Notes: generated from the sequence alone by a model not told the origin. A stretch of DNA of 64,000 bases from Sphaerotilus hippei (GCF_003201595.1 NZ_QJJS01000009.1:1-64000), one strand, 5' to 3'; shown: positions 45,954-55,938, counted from the stretch's first letter. Numbers and translations are program-made.

Positions 45954-46946
45954 TCAGCCACCGGCCCCCGCGGCCGGCGCACTCGCGCGCAGCACCAGCT
46001 CGACCGGCAGCACCAGCTCCTGCGGCATCTGCTCGCCCTGCATGACCAGCTCGACCCCCGTGCGACCCAGCGCCTCCTTGTCGACCCGCAGCGTCGTCAG
46101 GCCGATGGCGCCGTAGGCGGCCTCGGGGATGTCGTCGAAGCCGACGAAGGCGATGTCCTCGGGCACGCGCAGGCCGGCCTGCTGGCAGACGCGGATGGCC
46201 GCCAGCGCGGCGGTGTCGTTGTAGGCGAACACCGCATCGGGGCGGCGGCGCAGCTTGAGCAGCTGGCGCATCGCGGCTTCGGCGCCGTCGGCCGTGCTCA
46301 TGCCCGGCGGCGAGGTCACCTCCAGGTCGGGGTCGGCCAGCATGCCGGCGTCGTAGAGCGCCCGACGGTAGCCCCGCTCCCGCTCGCGGATGCTGAAGTG
46401 CGCCAGCGAGCCCGCCAGGTAGGCGATGCGCCGGTGGCCGCGGCCCAGCAGGTGGCGGGTGGCGAGGTAGCCACCCTGCTCGTTGTCCGGATTGACGCTC
46501 GGGCAGCCCGGCTGCCACAGGTCGACCAGCGCCAGCGGCAGCTCCATGCCGCGCAGCACGTCGACCAGCTCGGTCTCGAAATAACCCGCGGCCATCAGCG
46601 CGTCGGGCTCGTGCAGCCGCAGCAGCTCGCGCACCGGATCGGCCGGACCGGCGCTCAGCACGGTCGGCACCACGCCGAAGCCGCGGCAGGCCTCCTCCAC
46701 GCCGTGCATCACCTGGGCGAAGAACGGGTGCTGCGAGAAGCTGCTGTGCTGGCGGTGCACCATGAACACCAGCCGGCGGGCCTTGCCCGCACGCAGGCGG
46801 GTCGGGTCGTAGCCGAGCTCGCGGGCGACCTGGCGCACCTGGCGCCGGGTCTCGTCGGACAGGCCGCGCTGGTTCTTCAGCGCCCGCGAGACGGTGCCGA
46901 TCGAGACGCCGGCCACCTCGGCGATGTCGCGGATGGTGACCGTCAT
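45954..46946 (-). CDS. LacI-family sugar-responsive repressor
   Basis: A 330-residue LacI-type regulator. The helix-turn-helix and hinge are at TIRDIAEVAGVSIGTVSRAL (4-23) and RAGKARRLVF; a periplasmic-binding-protein-like effector domain follows (VFAYNDTAALAA, EDIAFVGFDDIPEA). I chose ATG 46946 because the DNA-binding domain then starts normally. A perfect 19-bp palindrome lies 72 bp upstream. It probably controls itself and the AGE/MATE genes 180 bp downstream in response to a sugar. Confidence 0.92.
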   Translation of the reverse strand: MTVTIRDIAEVAGVSIGTVSRALKNQRGLSDETRRQVRQVARELGYDPTRLRAGKARRLVFMVHRQHSSFSQHPFFAQVMHGVEEACRGFGVVPTVLSAGPADPVRELLRLHEPDALMAAGYFETELVDVLRGMELPLALVDLWQPGCPSVNPDNEQGGYLATRHLLGRGHRRIAYLAGSLAHFSIRERERGYRRALYDAGMLADPDLEVTSPPGMSTADGAEAAMRQLLKLRRRPDAVFAYNDTAALAAIRVCQQAGLRVPEDIAFVGFDDIPEAAYGAIGLTTLRVDKEALGRTGVELVMQGEQMPQELVLPVELVLRASAPAAGAGG

Positions 46947-47017
46947 GCGGCCCCCGGACGGGAAAGGAAGGACGGGGGAGACGATGCGGCGCACATGCGG
47001 CGAGTCTAGGAAGCCGG

Positions 47018-47036
47018 ATGTGTTTAGTAAACACAT
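47018..47036. promoter_or_regulatory. LacI-type operator palindrome
   Basis: ATGTGTTTAGTAAACACAT is a perfect inverted repeat with a central G, 72 bp before the LacI-type gene. Size and AT-rich symmetry suit a LacI-family dimer, so autoregulation is likely. Confidence 0.75.
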
Positions 47037-47159
47037 ATACAACACTCACACCCCCGGGGAAGACCCTCGGCCTGCAGACCCGGCCGCCCCTGGACGACGG
47101 GGCGAAGGCACGATCGGCGCCTGCGATGGCCCCATGGACCCGACCCCGACCCCGACACC

Positions 47160-47447
47160 CTGCCCGCCGACGACCTGCCGCTGGTGCTGGTGGTCGACGA
47201 CGAGGTGCGCTCGCAGGACGCGATGCGCCGCACGCTGCAGCGGGGCCTGAGCCGCCTGGAGCTGCGCGCGGGCACCTCGGTGCTGCGTGCTCGCCGCGGC
47301 GACCGGCTCGCCCAGGTACGATCGGCATCCGGCTTCGACCGCATCGAGCGCGCCAGCGGCAGCCCGCTGGACGCGGTCCGCGAGATGGCCGCGCAGGTGG
47401 CCCGCTGCGGTCGGGCACCGGCAAGGAGCGGCTCGGGCGGGCCATAG
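47160..47447 (+). pseudogene. Fused remnants of a HoxA/HupR-like regulator and hydrogenase small subunit
   Basis: One open frame starts with LPLVLVVDDEVRSQDAMRRT, the opening of a response-regulator receiver of the HupR/HoxA kind. Similarity is lost at once and the frame then reads GFDRIERASGSPLDAVREMA, which resembles the GxGRFDR to REMAA region of HupU/HoxB-type hydrogenase small subunits. It ends at 447 with no start codon or ribosome binding site of its own. I read it as deletion-fused debris of a hydrogen-sensing locus. The receiver part is well supported; the middle part is tentative. Confidence 0.5.
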
Positions 47448-47450
47448 CCG

Positions 47451-47660
47451 GTGGTCAACATCGCCGGCTGTCCGACCCATCCGGGCTGGGTGCTCGACAC
47501 GCTGATGGCGCTGGTCGCCGACCTGTTCGGGCCGGACGACCTCGACGCGCTGACCCGCCCGCGCCTCTACGCCGACCAACTGATGCACCACGGTTGCACC
47601 CGCAACGGGTACTACGATTTCAAAGCCAGCGCCGAACAGCCATCCGCCCTGGGCACGCGG
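47451..47660 (+). pseudogene. Fragment of a regulatory [NiFe]-hydrogenase small subunit (HupU/HoxB-like)
   Basis: The frame reads VVNIAGCPTHPGWVLDTLMA, then LTRPRLYADQLMHHGCTRNG and YYDFKASAEQPSALG. This matches the middle of hydrogenase small subunits: PVVNIAGCPTHPGW, YxDxxHHGCTRN and FKASAEKPSDLG, including Cys and His residues that bind iron-sulphur clusters. The similarity stops where the next conserved Cys (LGC) would be, and the frame continues into unrelated sequence over the kup end. Both ends of the gene are missing. Confidence 0.7.
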
Positions 47661-47697
47661 GCGCACCCGGCTGAAGTGATGGAATGGTGCGACCGGG

Positions 47698-49692
47698 TCA
47701 GATCTGCACCCGGGTACCCAGTTCGATCACCGCGTTGTCAGGCAGTCGGAAGAAGCCGGCCACACCTCCGGCATTTCGACTCATCACGGCAAACAGGACC
47801 TCGCGCCAATGGCTCATGCCGGAGCCGGGTGCGGGCACCACCGTCTCGCGACTGAGGAAGTAGCTGGTCTCGAACACTGGAATGCCCAGGCCCTGCTCCC
47901 GACACCGCACGAGCGCGGCCGGCACATCCGGTGTCTCCATGAAACCGAAGGCGGCGGTGACCTGCCAGAACTCGCGACCCAGCGAGCGGATCTCGACGCG
48001 CTCGTCATCACGCAGCCATGGCACCGGGCGGAAATGCACGGTCAGGATCACGTTGCGCTCATGCAGCACCTGGTTGTGCTTGAGGTTGTGCAACAGAGCC
48101 TGCGGTGCTGTCCGGGGATCGGCGACGGCATAGACGGCCGTGCGCGCCACGCGCGGGAGGTGCGCGGCATCGAGCTGATCGATGAAGTCGGCCAGCGGCA
48201 CTCCGTCCTCGCGGATGCGCTCGACCATCAGGCGACGCCCCCGGAACCAGGTCGTCATCACGAGGAAGAGCAGCCCCCCCATCAACAGCGGGAACCAGCC
48301 GCCGTCCAGCAACTTGACGGCACAGCCGGCGACCAGCACCACGTCCAGAGCCAGGAACAGTGCCGTCGCACCGATCGACAGCCAGGCGGGCAGGCTCCAG
48401 GCATGCCGGACGACAAAATACGTGAGCAGCGTCGTGATCAGCATCGTCACGGTGACCGCGATGCCATAGGCCGATGCCAGTGCGGAAGAACTCCGGAAGG
48501 ACAGCACAGCCGCCACCACACCCAGCAGCAGCAGCAGGTTCACGGCCGGCATGTAGATCTGTCCGGCCTCGCGCGCGGATGTGTGGAGCACGCGCATCCG
48601 TGGCAGGAACCCGAGTTGCATCGCCTGCTGCGTCATCGAGTAGGCACCCGAGATCACCGCCTGCGAGGCGATGATGGCCGCCAGGGTCGCCAGCCCGACG
48701 GCAGGCAGCAGCAACTCATCGGGGAACAGGCGGAAGAACGGGTTCTCGAGCGAGGCAGGATCCGCCATCAACAGGGCGCCCTGCCCCATGTAGTTCAACG
48801 CCAGCGAAGGCAGCACCAGGACCGACCAGGCCAGCTGGATGGGCCGGCGTCCGAAATGACCCATGTCGGCATACAGCGCCTCGGCGCCGGTCAGCGCCAG
48901 CACGACCGCGCCGACCGTGGCAAGTGCCATCGGCCCGCGCCCGCTCATGAACACCCAGGCCTGCCGGGGATCGAGTGCGGCAAGGATGGCGGGCTGCTGC
49001 AGGATCTGCAGCACACCGGTCACCCCCAGCGTCACGAACCAGAGCAGGATGACCGGCCCGAACAGGCGCCCCACGACCGCCGTGCCCAGGCGCTGCACCA
49101 CGAACAGACCCACCAGCACCAGCAGCGACAGCGGCAGGATCCAGCGCTCCAGCCCGGGCGCCACCACCTTCAGGCCCTCCATCGCCCCCAGGACTGAAAT
49201 GGCTGGCGTGATGATGCTGTCACCGTAGAACAGAGTGGCTCCGGCCACCCCGAGCAGCAGCAGGCCGTGGCGCAGCATCGGCCGCGACCGGACGGCCTCG
49301 GCCGCCAGCGCAGTCAAGGCCAGGCCGCCGCCTTCGCCCCGGTTGTCGGCACGCAGGATGAGGATCACGTACTTCAGCGTCACCACCAGCATCAGGGCCC
49401 AGATGATGGTCGACACGGCACCGATCAGGTGTTCCGGCGTCAGCGACACCCCGGTGGCTGGTGCGAAGATCTCCTTGACGGTGTAGAGCGGGCTGGTGCC
49501 GATGTCTCCGTAGACCACCCCCAGGGCAGCCAGGGTGAGAGCGGCCAGACCCTGGCGCGCAGGGCCGTGGCGCGACCCCGCGTCGACGGAGAAGGTGGCG
49601 GACGAGCCTGCCGCGGCGAGGGTGCCCGAAGGACGGTCGTGCATGCTGGAAACCGGAAGTGGAACGGGTATGCAGCGTGCGCCGTCGGACAT
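47698..49692 (-). CDS. kup: Kup-family potassium uptake transporter
   Basis: A 664-residue membrane protein with about 12 helices and a cytoplasmic C-terminal domain. Hallmarks are [32 protein letters not shown]-like helix 2, [33 protein letters not shown] and [15 protein letters not shown]. Kup imports potassium with protons and is important in acid or high-osmolarity conditions. Its ATG overlaps the stop of the kdpE-like gene (TGATG), so it is the last gene of a kinase, regulator, transporter operon. Confidence 0.93.
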   Translation of the reverse strand: MSDGARCIPVPLPVSSMHDRPSGTLAAAGSSATFSVDAGSRHGPARQGLAALTLAALGVVYGDIGTSPLYTVKEIFAPATGVSLTPEHLIGAVSTIIWALMLVVTLKYVILILRADNRGEGGGLALTALAAEAVRSRPMLRHGLLLLGVAGATLFYGDSIITPAISVLGAMEGLKVVAPGLERWILPLSLLVLVGLFVVQRLGTAVVGRLFGPVILLWFVTLGVTGVLQILQQPAILAALDPRQAWVFMSGRGPMALATVGAVVLALTGAEALYADMGHFGRRPIQLAWSVLVLPSLALNYMGQGALLMADPASLENPFFRLFPDELLLPAVGLATLAAIIASQAVISGAYSMTQQAMQLGFLPRMRVLHTSAREAGQIYMPAVNLLLLLGVVAAVLSFRSSSALASAYGIAVTVTMLITTLLTYFVVRHAWSLPAWLSIGATALFLALDVVLVAGCAVKLLDGGWFPLLMGGLLFLVMTTWFRGRRLMVERIREDGVPLADFIDQLDAAHLPRVARTAVYAVADPRTAPQALLHNLKHNQVLHERNVILTVHFRPVPWLRDDERVEIRSLGREFWQVTAAFGFMETPDVPAALVRCREQGLGIPVFETSYFLSRETVVPAPGSGMSHWREVLFAVMSRNAGGVAGFFRLPDNAVIELGTRVQI

Positions 49693-50435
49693 CAGGAACG
49701 CATATGGATGTCATCGTCTTCAGGCGGAGCCAGCCGGTAGCCGGTTCCAGGCTCGGTGAGAAGCAACCGTGGCTCGGCCGGATCGGCCTCGAGCTTGGCA
49801 CGCAACTGGCCCATGTAGAGCCTCAAGTACTGGGTCTGCTCGCTGCAGTCAGGGCCCCAGACATCGACCAGCAACTGCCGGTGCGTGACCACCCGGCCGG
49901 CACTGCGGACCAGCCGCGCCAGCAGGCGGTACTCCGTGGGGGTCAGGTGCAGGAGCCGGTCGTCGCGACTCACCTGCTGCAGGTGCAGGTCGATGTGCAC
50001 GCCCGCGCGCCGATAAAGGGTCACGGCCGCTTCGCTGGAACGACCTCGGTGGCGCCATGCCACCCGCATGCGCGCCAGCAGTTCGCCGATGCTGAAGGGC
50101 TTGACCAGATAGTCGTCCGCCCCGTCGTCGAGCAGCATGATCTTCTGTCGATCGTCATGGCGGGCCGAAATGATCAGCACCGGCATCGTCTGCCGCCGAC
50201 GAACGGTGCGCAACAGCTCGCGCCCATCACCGTCGGGCAAGCCCAGGTCGAGCACGAGCAGGTCGAAGATCGCCGGGCCGGCTGCACCACCCGGACGCCC
50301 GGCATGCGCCAGCAGCGCCTGTGCCTCGGCCAAGCTCGCCGCGCTCAGCACGTCGTAGCCCTCGACCCGCAAGGTCTGGCAGAGCAGGGCGCAGAGGTCA
50401 CGATCGTCCTCGACCAGCAGGACGCGCAAGCTCAT
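49692..50435 (-). CDS. kdpE: KdpE-like response regulator
   Basis: A 247-residue OmpR-type regulator. The receiver has Asp63 as phospho-acceptor ([13 protein letters not shown]); [18 protein letters not shown] and the winged helix [20 protein letters not shown] and [19 protein letters not shown] follow, as in KdpE. ATG 50435 has AGGAGG four bases upstream. It overlaps the kinase gene (ATGA) and the kup gene (TGATG). No kdpFABC genes are present, so the regulator probably controls kup, its own operon partner. Confidence 0.9.
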   Translation of the reverse strand: MSLRVLLVEDDRDLCALLCQTLRVEGYDVLSAASLAEAQALLAHAGRPGGAAGPAIFDLLVLDLGLPDGDGRELLRTVRRRQTMPVLIISARHDDRQKIMLLDDGADDYLVKPFSIGELLARMRVAWRHRGRSSEAAVTLYRRAGVHIDLHLQQVSRDDRLLHLTPTEYRLLARLVRSAGRVVTHRQLLVDVWGPDCSEQTQYLRLYMGQLRAKLEADPAEPRLLLTEPGTGYRLAPPEDDDIHMRS

Positions 50436-52006
50436 GGGGCCTCCTGGGGTGGAAGTCCGGCCTCGCCCGGCCACGCAGGGGGCAGTTCACGCGGCAGGGG
50501 CAGCCAGCACTCGAAGCTGCTGCCGCCGTGGCCACGGGCCCGCAGACGCAGTTCACCGCAGTGGGCCTGCACGATGGCACGACACACAGCCAGCCCGACA
50601 CCCGCTCCAGTGCCGGGTTGCGGAGCCTCTCCGCGCTCGAACACCTCGAAGATGCGTTCACGCCAGGCGGGTGGCACCCCAGCGCCACGGTCACGCACAG
50701 CCAGCACCAGCCAGGGTCCCCGACCGCATGCCCGGATCTCCACCGGGGATCCAGGCGGGCTGTACTTGAGCGCGTTGTCGATCAGGTTGTCGAGCAGCTG
50801 CGCCATGAGCACGGCTTCGGCGCGTACCAGCGGCAGATCGGGATCCAGGCGCGCGCGCACCCGCCGCAAGGGATCGCGTGGTCGCGTACGCCCCAGGGCT
50901 GCACCGACGATCTCCTCGACCGACTCCCAGTCCGGCCGAAGCACGGCCGCCGGACCACCCAGGCGTGCCAGCTGCAGCGTGTTGTCGGTCAGGCGATTCA
51001 GCTGCTGCGCCTGCTCGACGATGACCTGGGCCAGCTGTCGCTGCTGGTGAGGGTCCAGGCGATCCGACTGCTCCAGCAGGGCCGAGGCCGCACCCAGGAT
51101 GGTCGACAGCGGCGTGCGATGGTCGTGGGCGATCGATGCGAGCAGGTTGCTGCGCATGGATTGAGCCTGTGCCTGGGCCTGGGCCCGCTGCTGCGCCCGC
51201 AGCGCACGATGGCGATGCAGCGCCAGTCCGACCTGGTCACACAGCGCCTGGGCATGCAGACGCCAGTGGGACAGGGGTGCTCCGGCATCCGTCCAGGCGA
51301 TGAGCGCGGCCCCGGCACAGGCACCATGCGCACGCATCGGCAGATACCAGGCCGACAGGCCCTCGTACCAGCCGGTGCCGGGCCCCATGGCCCGGCCTTC
51401 CCGCAGACACAGCCACAGCCCGGCACGCTGGTCCGCATCGGGGCTGCCCTGCCATCGGACGGCAGCGTCATCGTTGTTCTTCGGCCAATCTTCGTCACCC
51501 AGCATCATCAGCGCCACCCGTCCCCCCGAAGCACCGTCGAACACGGCCTCGAGCTGAGTACCCAGCAACGGCGCTTCGCCCCGCGGATCATCGGCCTCCC
51601 GCAAGCGGCCACCCAGTGCATGCAACTGGCCGATCTGGTGGGTCGCTTGTTCGGCCAGATCGACCTGCCGGCGCAGGAGTGCCATCAGCGCGGCGATGAT
51701 CCAGTTGACGGCCAGAAGCACGAGCAGCAGGACCGCATCCTGGCGCAGATCGATGGAAAACGTCTGGCGGGGAGGCACGAAGGTCCAGTTGAAGGCCAGC
51801 AGCGCCAAGGCGCTGGCCAGCATCGATGCAGGCAGCGGCCACCACACCGCCGTGACGGCACCGGCGAGCACCAGCAACAGCGCCAGGCTGGGCACGGCCA
51901 CTTGACCATCCAGAGCGCCCATCACCAGGCCGGCCAGCAGCCATGCCAGCAGCGGCAACAGCACCCGTGTGCGTGCGGAGGCAAGGCGGGGCAGAAGGAT
52001 CGACAT
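50432..52006 (-). CDS. Shortened KdpD-like sensor histidine kinase
   Basis: A 524-residue membrane kinase. Four N-terminal helices (about 14-112) match the DUF4118 membrane domain of KdpD, including FNWTFVPPRQTF. A GAF-like region (about 145-265) and the H-box SIAHDHRTPLSTILGAAS with His294 follow, then ATPase motifs (DNALKYSPPGSPVEI, GAGVGLAVCRAIVQAH). The 400-residue cytoplasmic KdpD and UspA-like part that precedes the helices in E. coli KdpD is missing. HDHRTP replaces the usual HDLRTP. It begins the operon kinase, kdpE, kup, with ATGA overlap to kdpE. Confidence 0.88.
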   Translation of the reverse strand: MSILLPRLASARTRVLLPLLAWLLAGLVMGALDGQVAVPSLALLLVLAGAVTAVWWPLPASMLASALALLAFNWTFVPPRQTFSIDLRQDAVLLLVLLAVNWIIAALMALLRRQVDLAEQATHQIGQLHALGGRLREADDPRGEAPLLGTQLEAVFDGASGGRVALMMLGDEDWPKNNDDAAVRWQGSPDADQRAGLWLCLREGRAMGPGTGWYEGLSAWYLPMRAHGACAGAALIAWTDAGAPLSHWRLHAQALCDQVGLALHRHRALRAQQRAQAQAQAQSMRSNLLASIAHDHRTPLSTILGAASALLEQSDRLDPHQQRQLAQVIVEQAQQLNRLTDNTLQLARLGGPAAVLRPDWESVEEIVGAALGRTRPRDPLRRVRARLDPDLPLVRAEAVLMAQLLDNLIDNALKYSPPGSPVEIRACGRGPWLVLAVRDRGAGVPPAWRERIFEVFERGEAPQPGTGAGVGLAVCRAIVQAHCGELRLRARGHGGSSFECWLPLPRELPPAWPGEAGLPPQEAP

Positions 52007-52055
52007 GTGCCCACCATAACAAGGCGGACATCAGGAACCCATCAGGACGGCCGGT

Positions 52056-53918
52056 TCAGGGCAGCATGACCCCGGCCTTCGTGATCACCGTCTGGTGCGA
52101 ATACTCGCTGCGCGCGGGCCGGCCCACCGTGCCCAGCGACGTCACGTGGTCGGCGAAGGTCTGGGTGTAGAGCAGGTAGGTGTCCACCCAGGCGCCGGTC
52201 GCGTGGATCGGGCCGAGCGTGCCGTAGCCGTCCTTGCCGGCCGCGACGAAGTCGTTGGTCACCAGCACATAGGTCCTGACCGGGTCGATCGCCGCCCAGG
52301 CGCCGGTCGTGCGGTCCTTGACCTGCACCTGGCTGAACCGGCTGCCCCGGGCCTGACTCAGGTCCAGGTTCCAGCGCAGGCCGGCCGCATAAGGATGGGA
52401 GCCGCCGGACCCGGCCGCATCGAGGTGGTGGGCCACCCCGTCCTCCAGCGCCGCGACCATCTGCGCCCCGGTGACCTCGACCTCGACCAGCACGTTGCTG
52501 AAGGGCAGCAGCGTGAAGGCGGTGTCCATCGTGATCGGGCCCGCGGGCACGGCGATGCGCACGCCCCCGGCGTTCTGCAGCGCGAAGTGGGCCCGCGGGC
52601 TGGCGTTCAGGAAGGCGGCGGCCACGACCTGGGCCGCGTCGCTGCCCCGGGCCAGCGTGTGGCCGGCCTCGCAGCCGCCGATGCCGCCCGAGCGGGTGCC
52701 CGGCTCGCCCGGCACCCGCACCAGGCACAGCGACTCGCTGGCCGCACCGATCACCCGGTCCTTCTCCGCCGCGACCCGGGCGGTGTAGCCCGACAGCAGC
52801 GTCGCCGCCCCGGCGTCCGGCGTCGTCACCCGGAGGCGCGTGTCGGTCGAGAGCCTGTCGACCAGCGCCGTCCGGGTGGCGGCATCCACGGTGACGAAGG
52901 TGCCGCTGCTGTCCTTGCGCTTGAAGCTGTCGCCGATCACCAGCGAGGCCTGGCCCGTGCAGCTCGACACCGCGCCCCGGCGGTCGAAGCGGATGTTCAT
53001 CAGGCCGAAGGCCTTGCCGTACTCCCAGGCCTGGCCGATGCAGACGGGGTCGCCGTCCTTGTTCCTCGTCACCGTCGGGTAGGCCCCGGAGCTGCTCAGC
53101 CCCAGGTCGGCGAAGCGGCCCAGCAGCGTGTGCGAATCGGCGCCGATGATCGCGTCCACGTCGCTCAGGCGGGCGGCCATCGCCCGGTCGCGGTCGTGGC
53201 CCTGGTGGGTCAGCAGCACGATGTGGCGCACGCCCCGGGCCTTGAGCTCGTCGATGTACTTCTGTGCGGTCGTGGTCTCGTCGAGGAACTGCGTCGTCGC
53301 CAGCGGGCGCGAGGAGTGGGCGGTCTTGCCCGCGACGTCGATGCCGATGATGCCCACCGGCACGCCGTCGAAGGTCTTCGTGACGTAGGGCTGGACCAGG
53401 GACGTGCCGTCCGGGTGGAGCGGCGTGCCGTGGGCGGGCAGCACGTTGGCGGCGAGCACCGGCGTCTGGCAGCGGCCGGCGTGCAGCTGGTCGATGAAGT
53501 CGCGCGTGGCCTGGTCACCGTCGTCGAACTCGTGGTTGCCGAGCGTGAAGGCATCGAAGCAGATGGTGTTCATCAGCTTCGCGTCGGCCTCGCCCTTGAA
53601 GAAGGTGTAGTGGAGCGAACCGGTCAGCGCGTCACCGGCGTGCAGCTTGAGCAGGTTGCGGCGGCCGGACTGGGCGTTGAACAGCGTCGTCAGGCGGGCG
53701 AATCCCCCCAGCTCCACCTGGGTGGCCTGGCCGTCGAGCGTCAGCTCGACGCCGGAGGTGGCCTCCAGCCGGGAGTGGTGGTCGTTGATGTGGGCGATGT
53801 CGAGCTCGATCGCCGGGTAGCGGGCCACGGCCGCCGACTCGTCGGTCGAGCCGCAGGCGGCCAGCAGCCCGGCACTCAGCACCGTGGCCGGGCACCACGA
53901 CAAGACACGTCTGCACAT
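52056..53918 (-). CDS. 5'-nucleotidase/2',3'-cyclic phosphodiesterase-like lipoprotein
   Basis: A 620-residue secreted metallophosphatase. The N-terminus is a lipoprotein signal with lipobox LLAAC (cysteine near residue 24). The metal-binding motifs are DIAHINDHHSRLE, LKLHAGDALTGSLHY, TLGNHEFDDGDQ and THQGHDRD, and a C-terminal 5'-nucleotidase domain contains ALQNAGGVRIAVPAG and FSNVLVEVEVTGAQ. It would release phosphate and nucleosides from nucleotides in the periplasm or at the surface. I chose ATG 53918 because it gives an intact signal peptide; the frame is open a further 153 bases. It appears to be a single-gene unit. Confidence 0.92.
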   Translation of the reverse strand: MCRRVLSWCPATVLSAGLLAACGSTDESAAVARYPAIELDIAHINDHHSRLEATSGVELTLDGQATQVELGGFARLTTLFNAQSGRRNLLKLHAGDALTGSLHYTFFKGEADAKLMNTICFDAFTLGNHEFDDGDQATRDFIDQLHAGRCQTPVLAANVLPAHGTPLHPDGTSLVQPYVTKTFDGVPVGIIGIDVAGKTAHSSRPLATTQFLDETTTAQKYIDELKARGVRHIVLLTHQGHDRDRAMAARLSDVDAIIGADSHTLLGRFADLGLSSSGAYPTVTRNKDGDPVCIGQAWEYGKAFGLMNIRFDRRGAVSSCTGQASLVIGDSFKRKDSSGTFVTVDAATRTALVDRLSTDTRLRVTTPDAGAATLLSGYTARVAAEKDRVIGAASESLCLVRVPGEPGTRSGGIGGCEAGHTLARGSDAAQVVAAAFLNASPRAHFALQNAGGVRIAVPAGPITMDTAFTLLPFSNVLVEVEVTGAQMVAALEDGVAHHLDAAGSGGSHPYAAGLRWNLDLSQARGSRFSQVQVKDRTTGAWAAIDPVRTYVLVTNDFVAAGKDGYGTLGPIHATGAWVDTYLLYTQTFADHVTSLGTVGRPARSEYSHQTVITKAGVMLP

Positions 53919-53991
53919 CGTCGGGACCCCCTGTTTCCGAGACGCCCATGCTGGCGCACCCGGGTGAAACGCGGGTGACAGGCCCGCCGGC

Positions 53992-55938
53992 TCAGAGCCC
54001 GGCCGCACCCAGGCTGGCCAGGAACTCGTCGGCATCCTGGAAGCCGATGACCCGGTGCTCGGCCTGCTCACGCCCCCCGGCGTCGAAGAACAGGATGCCG
54101 GGCGGGCCGAACAGGCCGAAGCGCTTGAGCAGCGCGCGGTCCTGCTCGTCGTTGGCCGTCACGTCGACCTGCAGCAGCACGGCAGCGGCGAGCCGGGCGC
54201 GCACCCGCGCGTCGGTAAAGGTGAAACGTTCGTACTCGACGCAGGACACGCACCAGTCGGCGTAGAAGTCGAGCATCACCGGCCGGCCGGCGCTGCGCAG
54301 CACCTCGTCGAGCTCGGCCGTCGAGCGGATGCGCCGGAACGGCAGCGCATGGGCGGCCGGCGCCGCCGTCGCAGAACGCGCCACCCCCAGGTGGGCGAGC
54401 GGCTGCAGCAGGTCACGCCCGCCCGACAGCAGCCCCACCCACTGCGCCAGCCCGACCAGCGCCAGCAGCAGGCCCAGGCCCTTGCCCAGCCGCGGCCAGA
54501 AGCCCGCCGCGGGCGCGAGCGGGTCGAGCAGCCGCAGGCCGACCGCACACAGCAGCGCCAGGCTGCCCCAGGCCCCCATCACCGCCCAGGTCGGCAGCAC
54601 GGGGCTGACCATCCAGAGGGCCACGGCCACCAGCAGCACGCCGAAGCAGCGCTTGACGCCTTCCATCCAGGCGCCGGCACGCGGCAGCAGCGCGCCGGCC
54701 GAGGCGCCCACCAGCACCAGCGGCACGCTCATGCCAGCGGCCATCGAGAACAGCGCCAGCCCGCCCAGCACGACGTCGCCGGTGCGGCCGATGAACAGCA
54801 GCGCACCGGCCAGCGGCGCGGCCACGCACGGCCCGACGATCAGCGCGGAGACCCCGCCCATCAGCATCACCGCCCCGAAGCGCCCGCCCGGCAGGCGTGC
54901 GCTGCGCTCGCTCAGCCGGGTCTGCAGCGCCGCGGGCAGCTGCAGCTCGTAGAGGCCGAACATCGACAGCGACAGCGCCAGCAGCAGCAGCGCGAAGGCG
55001 CCCAGCACCCAGGCGTTCTGCAGCAGCGCGGCCAGCCCCTCGCCGGCCAGGCCGGCGGCCACGCCCAGGGCGGTGTAGACCACGGCCATGCCCAGCGAGT
55101 AGGCCAGCGACAGCAGCAGCCCGCGCGAACGCGAGGCCTCACCCCCCTGCCCGACCACGATGGACGACAGGATGGGCAGCATCGGCAGCACGCAGGGCGT
55201 GAAGGACAGCAGCAGCCCGGCCAGCAGGAACACCGCCGCCACCGTCCACAGGCTGCCCGAACCCAGCGCCTGCTCGAAGCCGGCGACGCTGCCGGGCGCC
55301 GCTCGGCGCCCCGGCTGCGCCTCAGCCGCCGGCGCGGGGCCGTCCGCGCGCAGGGCCATGTCCTCGGCGGCCGGGGGCTGCCAGGCCGCGCCCTCGTCGT
55401 CGCCCAGCAGGCGCACGCGCCGGATCGCGCCGTCGGCCACCTCGACGCGCACGAACTGCTCACGCGGCGAATAACACAGGCCGGCATCGGCGCAGCCCTG
55501 GCTGAGCACCTTCAGCCGGAACAGCGCCGGGGCCCGCTCGACCGGCAGCGGCACCCGCAGCTCGCGGTGGTAGACCTCGAGCTCCTTCTGGAAGGTCTCG
55601 TCGTACTTGCGATCGCCGGTGGGCAGGCGCGGCGCGCCCAGCGTGACGCCGGCCGGTGCGGCGGCGAACTCCAGGCGCTCGCGGTAGAGGTAGTAACCCG
55701 GCGCGATCTCCCAGCGCAGCTCGAGGGTGGCGCTGTCGGCGGCCCGCACGCTGAGCCGGAAGGCATCGTCCGGGCTGAGGAACTCCTCGGCCGCCGACGC
55801 CGGCACGGCGACCACGAACATCAGCAGGACCGGCAGCAGGACCGCGCACAGGCGCCGGCCGGCGGCGAGCAGGCCCCGCCAGCCCGGCGGCCGGGACGAC
55901 CGCGCGGGGCGATCCCGCGTGCAGCAGGCGCCGCTCAT
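53992..55938 (-). CDS. dsbD: Thiol:disulfide interchange protein DsbD
   Basis: A 648-residue inner-membrane protein that passes electrons from cytoplasmic thioredoxin to periplasmic thiols. Domains in order: signal (to about 49), the periplasmic alpha domain with LSQGCADAGLCYSP, eight membrane helices with FTPCVLPMLPI and VGPCVAAPLAG carrying the central cysteine pair, and a C-terminal thioredoxin-like domain with FYADWCVSCVEYE. All six redox cysteines are present. The ATG overlaps the stop of the DUF2242 gene (ATGA). It supports cytochrome c maturation and disulfide repair. Confidence 0.94.
   Translation of the reverse strand: MSGACCTRDRPARSSRPPGWRGLLAAGRRLCAVLLPVLLMFVVAVPASAAEEFLSPDDAFRLSVRAADSATLELRWEIAPGYYLYRERLEFAAAPAGVTLGAPRLPTGDRKYDETFQKELEVYHRELRVPLPVERAPALFRLKVLSQGCADAGLCYSPREQFVRVEVADGAIRRVRLLGDDEGAAWQPPAAEDMALRADGPAPAAEAQPGRRAAPGSVAGFEQALGSGSLWTVAAVFLLAGLLLSFTPCVLPMLPILSSIVVGQGGEASRSRGLLLSLAYSLGMAVVYTALGVAAGLAGEGLAALLQNAWVLGAFALLLLALSLSMFGLYELQLPAALQTRLSERSARLPGGRFGAVMLMGGVSALIVGPCVAAPLAGALLFIGRTGDVVLGGLALFSMAAGMSVPLVLVGASAGALLPRAGAWMEGVKRCFGVLLVAVALWMVSPVLPTWAVMGAWGSLALLCAVGLRLLDPLAPAAGFWPRLGKGLGLLLALVGLAQWVGLLSGGRDLLQPLAHLGVARSATAAPAAHALPFRRIRSTAELDEVLRSAGRPVMLDFYADWCVSCVEYERFTFTDARVRARLAAAVLLQVDVTANDEQDRALLKRFGLFGPPGILFFDAGGREQAEHRVIGFQDADEFLASLGAAGL

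Noticed and set aside
43215-47009. 1264-codon plus-strand frame opposite MATE, AGE and LacI genes
   Set aside because: It spans three real genes and two intergenic regions, with low-complexity Arg/Gly/His composition.
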